Below are positions 1 to 11,879 of a stretch of 64,000 nucleotides of DNA, piece after piece. Within the stretch, counting starts at the first letter, position 1; the number at the start of each line of letters is the position of its first letter. Under the pieces are notes generated by a model. It had not been told where the DNA came from, ran no database searches, and was given only the letters and a program-made list of their open reading frames with translations. Both the position numbers and the translations under genes were made by a program. Source of the stretch: Endomychus coccineus (Eukaryota > Arthropoda > Insecta > Coleoptera > Endomychidae); the NCBI GenBank assembly GCA_958510875.1, contig OY294067.1:277370742-277434741 (forward strand), given 5' to 3'.

Positions 1-323
1 TATTTGAAAGCCAAAGTGTTTGCGAGTCGTCCAGGTACAATCGAGGAACCGAAAGTCAAAATTCGTGAAGAAGTTGAAGGAATAGACGAAGGTTTGCTAC
101 GCCGTGTAATGAACCACTTTTTATCTAATATTGAATAATGTGTTGAAGTTGGTGAGGTCATTTAGAAGACGTGATTTTTAAAAATCAGAATTAAATTAGC
201 CAAATAAAGTTATCATAAATCCCAAAGAGTTAGCTGTAATTTAGTAAAATAAAAAAATTGTTTTGTTAACTAAAAAAATTTTAATTCAAATATTAAAATG
301 GGTAGTCTATTATAGGGAACCCA
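1..323 (+). pseudogene. 3' end of a DD41D mariner-type transposon (window-edge fragment)
   Basis: The first 140 bases read as the C-terminal end of a mariner-type transposase (KVFASRPGTIEE, then EGIDEGLLRRVMNHF), and a stop (TAA) falls just after SNIE. The protein and 3' flank match the minus-strand copy at 43413-43937, including the terminal GTAGTCTATTATAGGGAACCCA-like end, which here stops at 323 before a TA. The rest of the element lies left of the window. Seen: homology to the other copy and the shared end. Inferred: non-functional, given the stop and frame loss after SNIE. Confidence 0.8.
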
Positions 324-334
324 TACAAATGAGA

Positions 335-690
335 AACTGCATTTCTGCATCGAAAAAATGCATTTTTTCATGTGCAATTTTTGAAGCAAATAAAAAACTC
401 ATTGTTCGGTAATACATTTTGGAAATCGACCCAAATTTGTTACCCCGGAGTTTTTGGGGTCGCTGAACAAGAATATGATGTCAGAAAAACTATATAATTT
501 ACCTGGGGACCAGGAAGTCCTAGTTGACTCCACGAGGTTTTCTCGAAATTTGCTAGGAAATTGAACCAAAATGTTTTTCTCGGGGGCTTCGAGGTTGCTG
601 AACACGATTCTGATATTGAAAATATTCCACAATATACCTGGAGGTCAAGGTGGCCTGGTTATCTAGGTCATCTGTTGGACAGGTGGGTCA
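335..690. repeat. Truncated copy of the palindromic-element family
   Basis: This block resembles one arm of the palindrome at 31060-32451: a run around ATGCATTTTTTCATGTGCA, then GCAAATAAAAAACTC, then two copies of the motif TTTTTGGGGTCGCTGAAC (near 451 and 588), each followed by a GATATT/GATGTC-like string. No second arm and no TAGTCC-type terminus are visible, so it looks like a broken single arm directly abutting the mariner end at 323. Open frames here do not look like protein. Confidence 0.55.
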
Positions 691-2571
691 GTTTTAAATA
701 AAATTATGATTTTAGAAGTTTTAAAAGAAATAAATGAAATTGGTTGAACGATGAAGTTAATGAATTTATATATTATCGATATGATAAAATATGATAAGAA
801 TTGAAGAATTGATTGGACAAGTAATATAAGTTTCCATAAATAAAATTAATTTTATCATAAAATTGTCGAATATACAAAAATTTCTAGGATTAAATAGAAT
901 AATAATATTTTGAGGGAATGAATTTTTGAAAAAAAACGTAAAATACATTTTTTCCATTTAATAGACTAAGATTTTTTTAAATAAATATACTTTTTTACGT
1001 AACAGTTATTTTAGTCATTGAATTTAATGAATTTTCTGCAGTCATTTGTTTATCTTATTGTCATATATATGTGTCTATATTTATATCTTGCAAATTATTT
1101 TACAGAATATCAAACTTTATTATACTGTAACATTTTTTTCAGTTATACATAGGTATACATTCTTGATCTTTTCAAATATCACAATATTTCAAATATAAAA
1201 TATCTTTGACTTGACGTTTAATTTGAAGTTCCAAAAAAATTGACGAATATTTTCATCACCGTATTCATTATCTTACATACTCCTAAATGATGAAATGTAT
1301 AAGCGAAAAATCAATTTATTAAATTCCTATTTATCTCCAGCTGAGGGTAACGCCTTGTTTGCATTATTAACCCCAACTAGAAACTAAACAGACCAATTTA
1401 GTTTACTCTGATGATGACTACTTGGTAGCTGAAATGTCCTCAATACTTTAACAGTATTTATAGTGGATAAGGGTGACTGTTTCTTATTTATAGCAATATA
1501 TTGGTACCGATAATTAAAATGTAAATTATGTGTTGTTATTTTATATTAATTTCCTATTCAGATTCCAGGCTCTTTATAGGAAACCATTGCTTTCGTGAGC
1601 TTCAGTTAATATATAATTGAACAGAACCACACCTTATCTTTATATAAGTACTAGAAAACAAACATTTATCTCAGCAGACTTAATAGAACTCCTTCTCATA
1701 ATCAATTTGGTCAGAAAAACCAGATGTACAAGATATACGGTCTCAACAGTAACAGTTCTATTAAGGTTGGAAGTTTTCGTTGGAAAGACAACATAAATCA
1801 GTAGCTACCGAGATTATGTTGGCACGAATCCAAAAGGGAACCTTAATCCAGATAAAGTAATTTGTCAGAATATAATGCTCTAAACACATACTAAAAGAAC
1901 TATTATATGATCGTCCCTTGTCACACACGTCCTTATATCAACTGTCAAGTAAAATCAACATAAGTCTTCACTTTATCCGTTTATTTCAGTGCTTTATTGT
2001 TCAGCTTGCGATTATTGAAACGAAATAGTGATATAATGTTACGAAAATTAACATTTCCGGTCGGTAATTCGTATAAGCTTCTTATTAATAGATTCTATTT
2101 TCGAATCAATGATTTATAAAGAATTAGTAATTACTGAGATAAGAATTTGTCATTCCATTGAATTGATTAACTGAACTTAACAAATGGGGTTCGAAAACCG
2201 TATAAAAGTTTAGGAATTTACTAGAATAATAATGTAAAAGTGTCAGAGAGCTATCAGTTGATGATTATTCGTAACCGTTCAATATTTGGATATTTCTGTA
2301 TGTATATAAGCAAGTACGTGACTCAGAGAGTCTGTGAATCATTGCTGTGGAACGAACTCTCTTTTTCTCTAGTTCAAGGGTCTCCAAACTTTCCAGCTTT
2401 ACTTCTTTTTTCACCGCAACTTCAAAAATAATTTAAAATAATAATAGTATTATTAACACCAAACACCGTTACTATATCGAACCCCAACAAAACAAAAGAC
2501 AGAAGTTCTATCCCAATTTTTCTCAACGAGAAAGGGAGAGCACAGTTATGGTGTCAACGTCCTGAACACTG

Positions 2572-2573
<2 letters not shown>
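691..2573. other. No gene seen; AT-rich sequence
   Basis: No coding sequence is supported. Around 1408-1440 there is a string CTGATGATGACTAC...GTAGCTGAAATGTCC that has the layout of the hammerhead-like Penelope termini found elsewhere in the window (CTGATGA, small hairpin, GAAA) but with a weaker core; it is recorded only as a possible relic. The remainder shows no repeat that I could pair with another part of the window. Confidence 0.5.

Positions 2574-2634
<61 letters not shown>
2574..2634. repeat. (CT)n microsatellite
   Basis: About 60 bases of uninterrupted CT dinucleotides. A simple repeat with no neighbouring gene. Confidence 0.97.
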
Positions 2635-2638
<4 letters not shown>

Positions 2639-3874
2639 TCTTTGTAGATTGACCATAGTCCCAGTGACAAATACTGATCTGCCTAAAGTGAACTAGTGAA
2701 CTATTGATAATCCACTAGCACTTTTGGTCAGTACATTTCATATATACTTTTTCTAAGGTGGTTATTATTTTGCAAATCAGCCGTTTATGAACGATGGTGA
2801 TATTATTTTTCGGCCAAACCCTGTGCTTCATGCCATTACCTCACTTTTTGTGTTAAAAAATGCATTATGGGGTCCAAAATCGTCGTTTTTGAAGATATCG
2901 ACTTCAAATGTTTGGTCGTGATAGACAACACCAGAGCAGCAGTTTTAAAATTTCGTCCACTGGACGAACCCTGTACCTCTTTGAGCCTCACGGTTTATGT
3001 CTGTATAGAAATAAATAAAGATTGCAACTGTAAGCTGTAACTTGACAATGAAATCCATGTTCACAGAGGCAGTGTTTGAACCATTTTGAAAAATATCTTA
3101 CTATCCAATAAATGAGGTCACTATGAAAGTAGCATTCAACGTTGAAATAGTGTCCTCAAACGAACACTTCAAATACAATTAATTATACGAAGCGCTACTT
3201 TCTACTAAATTTCAATTAATAGTGAAATATTCTTCGCATGAGAAAGTTTAACGTATGTAGAACCAATTTATTACACGCGAAGGCAAAATTTAGAGAACCA
3301 TAATCATTATTTTCTTTTGTATCGTTCCTATCTCATTCACAATGTATTCATTGCTAATTCAGGAGAATGTAACATCAATTGTATGCCCGTAATCCCACAC
3401 ACGTACAATCACCATCGCTCAGGCAGGTTTAGACGCGCATCGGATAAATCCGCAGACGTTCCTGTAGCCAACAGCCCAGTCTACAGTGCCAAATCCAGAG
3501 GGGTTATCGCAAGTGAAATTACCCGCCGTCCATACTGAATTACCCCCGAGAATATTCCCACATTCTATAGATAATGTTTTTATAATATTATGAAATATGC
3601 AGTGCGTGTCTAAAGTAACGCATTACCTTCTCTACACGAATGTGGTTTATTTCTAGGTAAAATTCCTTGGGCAACTTGATTTTGTTTTAGAAAAGCTCCC
3701 TTTAATAACAATGGTCCTGTTTGACCACGTCTTCCACCATTTTGGACATATTGCTATTTTTTTCAGCTTAGACTTTCCATCATTTGATTCAAAAGTAGCT
3801 TCAATTTATTTACACGCATTGGAAGATACTCCATTTATATATTTGTTGCCAATAATCTAAAAGTCCATGTACTA
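2635..3874. other. No gene seen between microsatellite and mariner
   Basis: Short open frames only (for example 3317-3538, 73 codons, low complexity, no recognisable domain). No paired repeat was found. Confidence 0.5.
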
Positions 3875-5170
3875 AAGGGTTTTCCAATAGGGATGGGTAG
3901 ATTTTGACAATTCATGGCAGCCATGTTATTTAGGCTGCATCTGTCAAATATACTGTTTATTATTCAGTCACTCAAGACAAACCACCATGGCAAGTTACAG
4001 TGTCGAGCAACGCGTTCAAATGATAAATATTTATTATCAAAATGGATGTTCTCTTGTGGCAACGATGCGCTCGTTGCGCCCATTTTACGGTTTGCATGGC
4101 CGTCCTTCCCAGTCGACTATTCAACGTCTCGTGGCAAAATTTGACAGGTTCACTGCACAATCAGCCAACACCTGTACGTAAAAGAAACGCAAGATCTGCC
4201 GAAAACATCGCCGCTGTCCATGAGAGTGTGCAGGAAAACCGGAGGCAGTCAATTCCGCGCCGCGCACAAGATCTCGGCCTTTCGTAGACATCAACTTGGC
4301 GAATATTGCGTCAGAACTTAGGTCTACACCCGTACAAGATCCAACTGACCCAGGAGCTGAAGGTAAACGACCATAGACAACGCCGTGAGTTCGCTGACTG
4401 GGCTCTGGAGCAGTTGGAAGCAGACCCCAATTTCAACAAAAAAATCATCCTCAGCGACGAGGCTCATTTTTGGATGAATGGGTACGTCAACAAGCAAAAT
4501 TGCCGGATTTGGGACGATGCCAATCCGCACGAGGTCCACCAAGTGGCAATGCATCCGCTGAAAGTCACTGTTTGGTGTGGATTGTGGTCCGGCGGCATTA
4601 TCGGTCCGTACTTTTTCGAAAACGACGATGGCATTGCCATCACCGTCAACGGAGAGCGCTACCGATCTATGCTAACCAATTTCTTTTGGCCCAAATTGGA
4701 TGATATGGATGTGGATGATATATGGTTTCAACAAGACGGCGCCACGTGCCATACAGCTGATGCCACAATGGACTTTCTGCACGAGCGATTTGAGGGCAGA
4801 GTTATCTCACGCAGAGGCGACGTGAACTGGCCACCGAGATCGTGCGACTTGACCTCGTTAGATTATTTTTTGTGGGGTCTCCTTAAGTCGCAGGTCTATG
4901 CCAATAGGCCGCGAACGACCGATGCACTCAAAGTCAATATAACCAGTGCCATTGCTCAAATTCAACCAGATCTATGCGCCAGAGTCGTCGAAAATTGGAC
5001 CTCTCGAATGCGCGCCACCCACCGAAGCCGCGGCGGCCATTTAAACGATGTAATATTTCATACATAATGTCATTAATAGGCCTATCAAATAAAACAAAAA
5101 ATTCGTTGATATTTCACACGCAACTTGTTTTATTCAATTTTAACATCTACCCGGCCTTAATGGAAAACCC
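3875..5170 (+). mobile_element. DD41D mariner-family transposon, almost complete
   Basis: The element is about 1.3 kb. Imperfect terminal inverted repeats begin AGGGTTTTCCA at the left and end TGGAAAACCCT at the right; they continue as matching GGGTAGAT-containing sequence. TA flanks both ends (the left is ambiguous by two bases). The interior is filled by a single transposase-like region. Terminal repeats, length, TA target and transposase class agree with the Tc1/mariner superfamily. Confidence 0.85.
3987..5067 (+). pseudogene. Mariner-type transposase, one frameshift and one stop
   Basis: Translation starts at MASYSVEQRVQMINIYY, a typical N-terminal helix-turn-helix for this group. The frame changes near 4150-4160 (to LHNQPTPVRKRNARSAENI) and a TAG interrupts at about 4285, directly before TSTWRIL; from there it is open to the stop at 5067. 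The catalytic region shows D in LSDEAHF, D in FQQDGATCH, and CDLTSLDYFLWG. If the third acidic residue is the D of SLDYF, by alignment with APSDY of classic mariners, 41 residues separate the second and third aspartates, the DD41D (rosa-like) spacing. A transposase would bind the terminal repeats and catalyse cut-and-paste; this copy needs two repairs to be open, so it is probably inactive. Confidence 0.85.
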
Positions 5171-6075
5171 TATAGAAGGTATGTGATAGGTTTGGAGAGA
5201 ATTGACAATTTCAAACAGTTTTTTTTCTTTCAGAACCTCTACAAGGTCTATGGTAGGTTTAGAGAGAACCACGGTCGTACATACAGGTCTGGGAAGTCGT
5301 ATGTTTGACATGAGTCTCTTACGCGTCGCCAAACTCGTAGTCCCTCGCTCAGCCACTAGCTGCTTGGATCGAAGTTTGATGTCAGGATTTGGCGCCATAT
5401 CGTTCAAATTTCAAGCCCCACAATACAAAGACCGCACATTTTAAGTAAAATAATTTTTCTCGTAACGCAATATTTACTATTTTGATTTGAGAGAGGAATA
5501 CTTGTTACTCTTGTCAAAATGTATTACTCGCCTTAAAAATAACTTCCCCTTTTTCGCTATACATGCTCGCACACATAAAAGACCTGGTTAAAACGATTTC
5601 TATCCGGAATCGCGAAAATCCACTTTCTTCGGATTTCCACATCTTTCGACACTTTAAAAACAGAAGTTTCTTGCTTTACACTTTTGTACCTCGTTTTGCA
5701 TTTCGGCACAATGCACGGTTTCGTAATTTGTTTCTAAAAACGCAGTTATTCCTTGTGTTTACAAGTCAAGAATGACAGTTGTCAGAGAACACTCTTCGAC
5801 TACTGCGCCACCCTTCTTGGTACTACGCGACAGTTGACGCTTAGCGGAGTCACTTCTCACATAGGAAACAGCCTCGAGTTTCCAGACCTGTATGTACGAC
5901 CGTGGAGAGAACTGACAAATTCAGTTTTTTTAGAATGTCATATATACTGTAGTGTCATCTATCGGACAATGTCAAAACTAAGTCAGTGGGTATAGAGAGA
6001 CCTGATAATTTGCAACAGTTTTCTCCTTTTTTTAAAACAGTATAGAGTGACAATTAACACAGTGGCGACAACAGT
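5171..6075. repeat. Unassigned repeat region with a 24-bp inverted pair
   Basis: A perfect 24-bp inverted pair containing GGTCGTACATACAGGTCTGG lies at about 5269-5292 and 5883-5906. A related direct string, GGAGAGAATTGACAATTTCA-like, occurs near 5193, 5903 and 5993. This suggests a non-autonomous inverted-repeat element or a scrambled one. No protein is recognisable in the open frames here. Confidence 0.45.
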
Positions 6076-7744
6076 CAGCGCCGTGCGGTGCTATGATGCA
6101 AAGAGGCGACCGCATCAGGCGGCACTTTCAGGGGGCGGCAAAAGGCAAAATCACTGGACTACATTTAGCAAAAAATTGAAATGCAGGGATTTTATTCCTA
6201 CGAATATTACTCATCTGCGCTTATTGTCGGTACCTTTTGCAAAGGCGAGCGTTCGGCGCCGTTAGATTTTTTTATCTGAGGGCGCAAAGTGTTTGTGATC
6301 TACCGCACGCGACAGCGCGGCCGCCTTTAATAAGAGATTGTCGGTAGGTGGCATGTATCAGAAAAAAAAATTGCACGTGTTACGTTTTCTTCTTATTCTT
6401 TGAGATGGCGATATTTGATTTTCATGTTAGTTGGTCTCCAACAGCAGACTCTTCAACAAGTGACAGTACGTGTTATGGACGTTGTTAAATACCTATGTTT
6501 TAAAAAGCCTAAAAAGGTAAGAGAATTGAATACTAGCTTTTTAAGTGCGTAATTCCTATCGATTTTAACATCAAGTTTGAATTTAATTTACGATACATAT
6601 TATAAGGTAATTGATATTCTTATAACAGCGTGGATCAGAAAAGGAAAACACTGTCTGTAAGCCAATATAAAAAGAAACGCTTAAAGAAAGATGAAGAAGG
6701 AAGAAAGCTAACCCATTTCATGAAAGAAATCTTGGTCCCTAAGCCTAAGTCAGAAACGTCTACATCCACATCAACAGCAGCCTCTTCGGATGTGGTGGAC
6801 TCATCAGCGCTATCTGAATCACCTCCTAAAGAAGTTGTTGAAGGAAGCCAAGAAATCACACCCCCAGAAGATTATCAAGAGCAGGGTAGCAAAGGCAGCG
6901 AGCTCCAGCAAAAAGACAAGATCTCTGACGATCCTCCACTATGGAATATTTTCTGCATGGCATCCAAAACTCGACAGATACTAGTTGAGAGAGGTCCACA
7001 TCAAGTTAAAGAACTGAAATTTCCTATCAACACAGGAAGGCGCAAATTTCCACCCTCTCATTATTGCAAAGTATTAAGCAATGGTGAAATTGTTGACAGA
7101 AATTGGTTGATTTACTCTGTTACAACTGATGCCGTTTTTTGTTTTTGCTGTATGTTGTTTGATAATTCGTCTTCCCATGATTGGTGTATAAAAGGTTATT
7201 CTGACTGTAGAAATCTTGTACTTGCGCTCACAATGCACGAAAAGTCTGAAAATCACAGAAACTCTTTCAGACAATGGAAAAAATTTGACACTCGTTTAAA
7301 AAAGAACCAAACTATTGATGCCGAATATCAAAAAATTTTGGATTTGGAAATTCAGCACTGGAGAGGAGTTCTTAAAAGAATTATTGCAATAATTAGACTA
7401 TTGGCTTCACAATGCTTAGTCTTTCGAGGAACAAGTGAACATTTGTTTCAACCTAATAACGGAAAGTCAAAGCTTACAAATCTGACAGTGATTTCTATTG
7501 AATGTACATTAGCTGGCTTCTCTTGATTATACATCCCTTATTCAGGAATTTGCAAATGTAAAGTTCGAACAGTGAAATTATAGTCTGTGTATGTTTATGT
7601 TATAGAAAATTGTTACGTTTGAAAATATATTATAGAAATATATTTCACATTTCACATTTTTCTGTAATTTTTTTTAAATCACAAATACGGGGGCGGCATT
7701 TCGAAGACTTGCATCATACTGAAAAAATACACCGCACGGCACTG
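6076..7744 (+). mobile_element. hAT transposon with 8-bp target duplication
   Basis: Ends are CAGCGCCGTGCGGTG (left, 6076) and CACCGCACGGCACTG (right, to 7744), an imperfect inverted pair with hAT-like CAG/CTG termini. They are bracketed by the direct repeat ACAACAGT at 6068-6075 and 7745-7752, the 8-bp duplication expected of hAT insertion. Subterminal sequence is also inverted (GATGCAA near both ends, GGGGGCGGC). The element is 1.67 kb, too short for a full hAT transposase, so it is internally deleted although its N-terminal coding part survives. Confidence 0.88.
6630..7526 (+). pseudogene. N-terminal part of a hAT (ZMYM-like) transposase
   Basis: An open frame of 298 codons. Residues 1-40 are very basic (KKKRLKKDEEGRK), residues 45-95 are Ser/Thr/Glu-rich, and about residues 135-215 fit the TTF-type zinc finger of ZMYM-like hAT transposases (KFPPSHYCKV, then VFCFCCMLF, then HEKSENHRNS). 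The catalytic core and the C-terminal dimerisation region are missing: the frame ends 220 bp before the right terminus. A possible upstream exon ends near 6518 (AAAAAGGTAAGAG) with an acceptor near 6628 (TTATAACAG), though the frames do not join cleanly. Probably a deletion derivative unable to make transposase. Confidence 0.75.
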
Positions 7745-7779
7745 ACAACAGTTGTCCTATTTTTGACTGGTTCCATCAT

Positions 7780-8105
7780 GTTTTGGCAAATAATGCAGCT
7801 GATTTGTGTTTAGTACATAGACAATACAATACAGTTGTTCTGTGCTAAGGAGTTTCTAATTAAAATTTCATTATCCTACACAACTTTTCTCAAAAAAGAA
7901 CATATATAGCATAAATCTAATAATGAATATAAATGAATAATGTAATATGTGCACATGAATAACACTGAGCAACTATAAAATGAAAAAGTAAAGTCAAAGC
8001 ACAGTATGTATAATATACAAAGTGTCAATTAGCCATAATGTACAAGACATTCTAGGTTGTATTGTCTATGTACCAAAGAAATGAGCTGCATTATTTGCCA
8101 AAACC
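7780..8105. repeat. Short inverted-repeat element (MITE-like)
   Basis: Two arms of about 50 bp: left GTTTTGGCAAATAATGCAGC...GTACATAGACAATACAA (7780-7829), right its reverse complement with a few changes (8058-8105). About 230 bp separates them. The left arm lies 28 bp from the right target duplication of the hAT, so the hAT may have landed next to or in this element. Confidence 0.7.
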
Positions 8106-8224
8106 GGTCGAAACTAAGTTAGAAGTTTGGCGAGAAATATTAATTAGAATGATTTGTTACCTTTTGTTACTCCACATTACGATAGTATCTTTTTACTTTG
8201 AGACATAAATGTCGACCAAAATTT

Positions 8225-10623
8225 TGAAAATCGAGTTGCCTACTGTGCTTGTTCGTACGGTTTAGCTCAACTTATCACTGAACCCACACGAGTGACAAAA
8301 CACTGAGAAACTTATTGATGTAATTTTTTTGTAGTAACCTTGACTTGATTCAGACTTCCGGCACTATATGTTCCGCTCCAATTTCGGACCACAGAATAGT
8401 GTACTGTGATTTATTACTGTCTGTAAATCGACCTAAACCGAAGATTATTATATACAGAGATTTTAGAAATTTTTCATATGAGAAGTTTTTGGTGGATGCT
8501 AATCAGATTTACTGGGATGAGGTCTTCTACCTCACCGATTTGAAAACCAAGGTAAACTTTTTGAATGAATAGATTCTAGCATGCGCGTTCAGGACAGCAC
8601 GCGTCACGAAACCTTTTGCACAATGGCTTACTGACAGTGTGAGACTCATGATGAGTGAACGAGGTCGAGTTCATACCACAGATAAAAATCCAAGAGTAGT
8701 GACTGGAATTATTACAAGGATATGCGAAATGTTACACTCTCGGCGATCAGAAGGGAAAAGGCTGCATATCTGGCTCATTTTCACAGTAGAAATAACACGA
8801 GAGTTTTGGTGAGCAGTGAAAGTTCTGAATATCAAAAACAAAAGACCTGTAGACATACCTGGAGAGTTAAGCGATCCAGATCAAATTAATAATTACTTCT
8901 CTTCCGTCTTTACATATCCTGTGGAGGGCGCCAGTGGTACTTCTACTTATTCTGGTGTTTTAAATCAGAGTTTCAGGTTTCAATTTAGTTTTGCGACTAT
9001 TGACGAAGTAAGGCGCCTTGTTGAATCACTAAAATCAAATGCATACGGTAGTGATGGCGTTTCTGCACGCATGCTGCAATATATATTGCCTGTTATAAGT
9101 AGTCATCTGATACACATAATTAATTCTTTCCTTGAGACCGGATATTTTCCTGAAGTATGGAAACTCTATAGTTAGACCTTTACCGAAGGTGGGGAATAAT
9201 GTAGGGTTCTCCGATTTGTGGCCTATCAGTATAATATCGGCGTTGTCTAAGGTTTGAGTTATATAAGTATGTTGTCGAAAATGAGTCACAGTCTGGTTTC
9301 AGCAAGGGCCATAGCACAGCTACCATTCTACTAAATATAATTAATAACATCATAAGAGCACTTGACTGCGGACGTGCCTCTGTTTTGACATTGTTGGATT
9401 TCTCCAAGGCCTTTGATTCCATTGATCATGGCCTCATGATTGCGAAGTTGGGGTATTACGGTCTTGATAACACATCCTGTAGCTTTTTCTCATCATATCT
9501 GAGGGGTCCCAGTCAGATAGTAGTTGTAAATAACAATAGTTCACGTCCTTCTTCTGTCCAGTCAAGAGTACCCCAAGGTCCTGTCTTGGGGCCACTTCTT
9601 TTCTGGATTTATATTGCTGACCTTGCAAAGTGTGTAAATGATGTGTGTTCAATCTTACGCCGATGACACGCAATCGTATTTTTCTTTGAAGCCTGGAAAT
9701 GTGCTATTAATAGGAATTCAGATAATTCAAAACTGAATCTCCTCAAATGCAGCGCAATTGTTTTTGCCCCTAAAAGAGCTCCTAATCACATTATTGCCAA
9801 TTTAACGTTTAATATTAAAGGTAAATCACTGTATATTCTGGATCAAGTTAAGAACCTTGGTGTGGTTTTTCCATCTGACTTGCGATTCAAAGATCATATA
9901 GCCTCCTTGGTGAAGAAGACATATTTCACCCTGAGAACTCTGTACAGTAAAACATTTTGTGAGACTTTTGTATTGCCTATTCTGAATTATTGCAGTTTGG
10001 TATATTTTCCGTGTTTGAATAAGTCCTGTCAGTACAGGTTTCAGGTACTCATGAACACTTGTGCTAGGTTCATATATAGGTTGAGAAAATACGATCATAT
10101 TTCCCAAAAGATCCGTGAATCAGGTTAATGTTCGGTTTGGAGACAGACTATCCTTACCTAAGTTTAATACAGCTTTATTTCGGAGATCGTTCTCGTCCAA
10201 TGCACCAACGTCATATAATAAACTTTGCAACAATCTTAAAGACATCTCTGTGGAGAACTTTAGACTTATATTAGAGGCTTTTCTATTGTCTACTCAACAG
10301 GCTTTGCTTTATTATTGTATGTAGCGCAGAGTGGCTTGTGATCGGATTTATCATATTGAGTGTAAATTATGATTGGTTTATTTTTTCGCATAACCGTTTC
10401 ATTTAATTTTTGCTTCAGACTATCCTGATTTATGTGTACAATGTGATAGTTTAGTATCTTTTATAATCGTGGTGTTATAAGTTCATGGTGTGTAATGTGT
10501 ACATTGTTGGGTTGATTTGAGTAGCTTCAGCTAGATCTCCGCCCAGGTTTCGCGAGGTTTATTAACAATGTATAGAATTGTTAAATGAAGATCATTTATC
10601 ATTATTATTATTATTATTATTAT
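8225..10623 (+). mobile_element. Non-LTR retrotransposon, CR1/Jockey-like, decayed
   Basis: Reading across frames gives, in order, the C-terminal end of an endonuclease (AQLITEPTRVT, then PISDHRIVYCDL, 8240-8430), a linker, then reverse transcriptase: SLKSNAYGSDGVSARML (9030), GHSTATILLNIINNI (9310), LLDFSKAFDSIDHGL (9385), VPQGPVLGPLLF (9565) and the catalytic SYADDTQSYF (about 9650, one frame over). Thumb and C-terminal regions follow (KNLGVVFPSDLRFKDH; LPILNYCSLVYF), ending in FRRSFSSNAPTSYNKL at about 10200. A 3' (ATT)n tail at about 10600-10623 marks the end. Several frameshifts and stops make it a dead copy; the 5' part is missing. Confidence 0.85.
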
Positions 10624-11879
10624 AAAAAGATTTCTATATTTTACAGGTAAAGTGATTTGTAACATTCCCCTGTATATGCTACTGTCAAAGATCAAATGGT
10701 GAATGTCAACATTATCTGGTGAATGTAGAACTAACCCGAGAAAAATATAACAAACTAGCCTGCTTTAACATTTCCGCTTGGACCTATAGTGTAGGTTCGA
10801 AACTCCAAGCGCCAATCTTATCGCAGGGTTAGTTTGTTAAATTTTTCGCGGGTTAGTTTTCCGATATCATTCACATATCGAACTTTCATATATAGAAGCA
10901 AATAACATAAATAATTATTATTGAAATCAATATCAAATGTTAGCCGATTAAATTAACTTATCCGTAGATCACAAACTTCCTTCAACCGCCTTTTGTTGAC
11001 ACAATTTTCCGCATAATATGTATTCACTAGATGTTCCGTAGGAACAGTTAACTTAATTATAGCAAATGATTAGAAATAGCTAAAGCCGTAGGAAGATGTC
11101 ACATTAAACTCTATGTTATGACATTGAGAGTTTATTTGAATTTTATTGACTTTTTCGAATAATTACATTCCTTACTTTTCATCCGTATCGCATAAAAATC
11201 AAATAAAACAAACAAGAAAATATTGGGTCAGTCTTAACCTCACATGCAGTTGGTGATAATCGAATCTAGAATATAAACGTAACATAAAAATGTTGCAACA
11301 AATTTATGAGAGATAATTCGAGATGAACGGTCGCCGAGGGTGACATTTAGAAAACTAGGGCGAAGAATATGATACAATTATGCTCTTTACGACCCAAACT
11401 ATGCCATCGAAACTGTCGCCATTTGTAGCATGCCAGTATTATTTACGAACCGGAAGTAATTGCATTTCATAAACATAAATTCGTACATCTCTTCCATTTA
11501 TGTTACGCAACCGTAAAAAAAACACCAAATTTAAAATGAGTATCACAAACTGAAGAGTGTCTAAGGCTTTATAAAAACGATTTTTGTCCGAAGTTTTATT
11601 TGGTGAATTGAATCGAAACCATTCTAATATACCACAGGTCGGAGCATAGTTAAAGCACAGTATTTGATATTTATAATAACTGTGGTTATAGCCTCTTTTT
11701 CTATATACGAGAGAGAAACCTATAACGTTCGAGGAAAATCGTGTGAGCCAGCGGTGGAATGTTGGAAGAGGTTTGGAGGTTATAGGCATGTGGAAAGACC
11801 TCACTAGGCAAGCGTTGCACAACTTGGCCGTTCGAAAGAAAAATGAAATTTGATAGGAAGAAGTTCAGCAGGAAGAGGA
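10624..11879. other. No gene seen; small inverted repeat and a dispersed 60-bp sequence
   Basis: 10731-10860 is an inverted pair (ACTAACCCG..AAATATAACAAACT / AGTTTGTTAAAT..CGGGTTAGT) with a loop of about 60 bp, MITE-like. 10960-11005 (ATCCGTAGATCACAAACTTCC..CCTTTTGTTG) recurs at about 25550-25600 and, inverted and weaker, at 29100-29145. The minus-strand open frame 11439-11822 (127 codons) shows no domain that I recognise and may be chance. Confidence 0.5.

Noticed and set aside
2574..2634. GAGA-factor regulatory element
   Set aside because: A pure CT microsatellite with no gene nearby to regulate.
6152..6160. CTGGACTA as a palindromic-family right end
   Set aside because: No matching left end or triplet; falls within the hAT subterminal region.
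11439..11822. 127-codon minus-strand open frame
   Set aside because: No domain, low-complexity tail, not repeated; chance frame is more likely than a gene.
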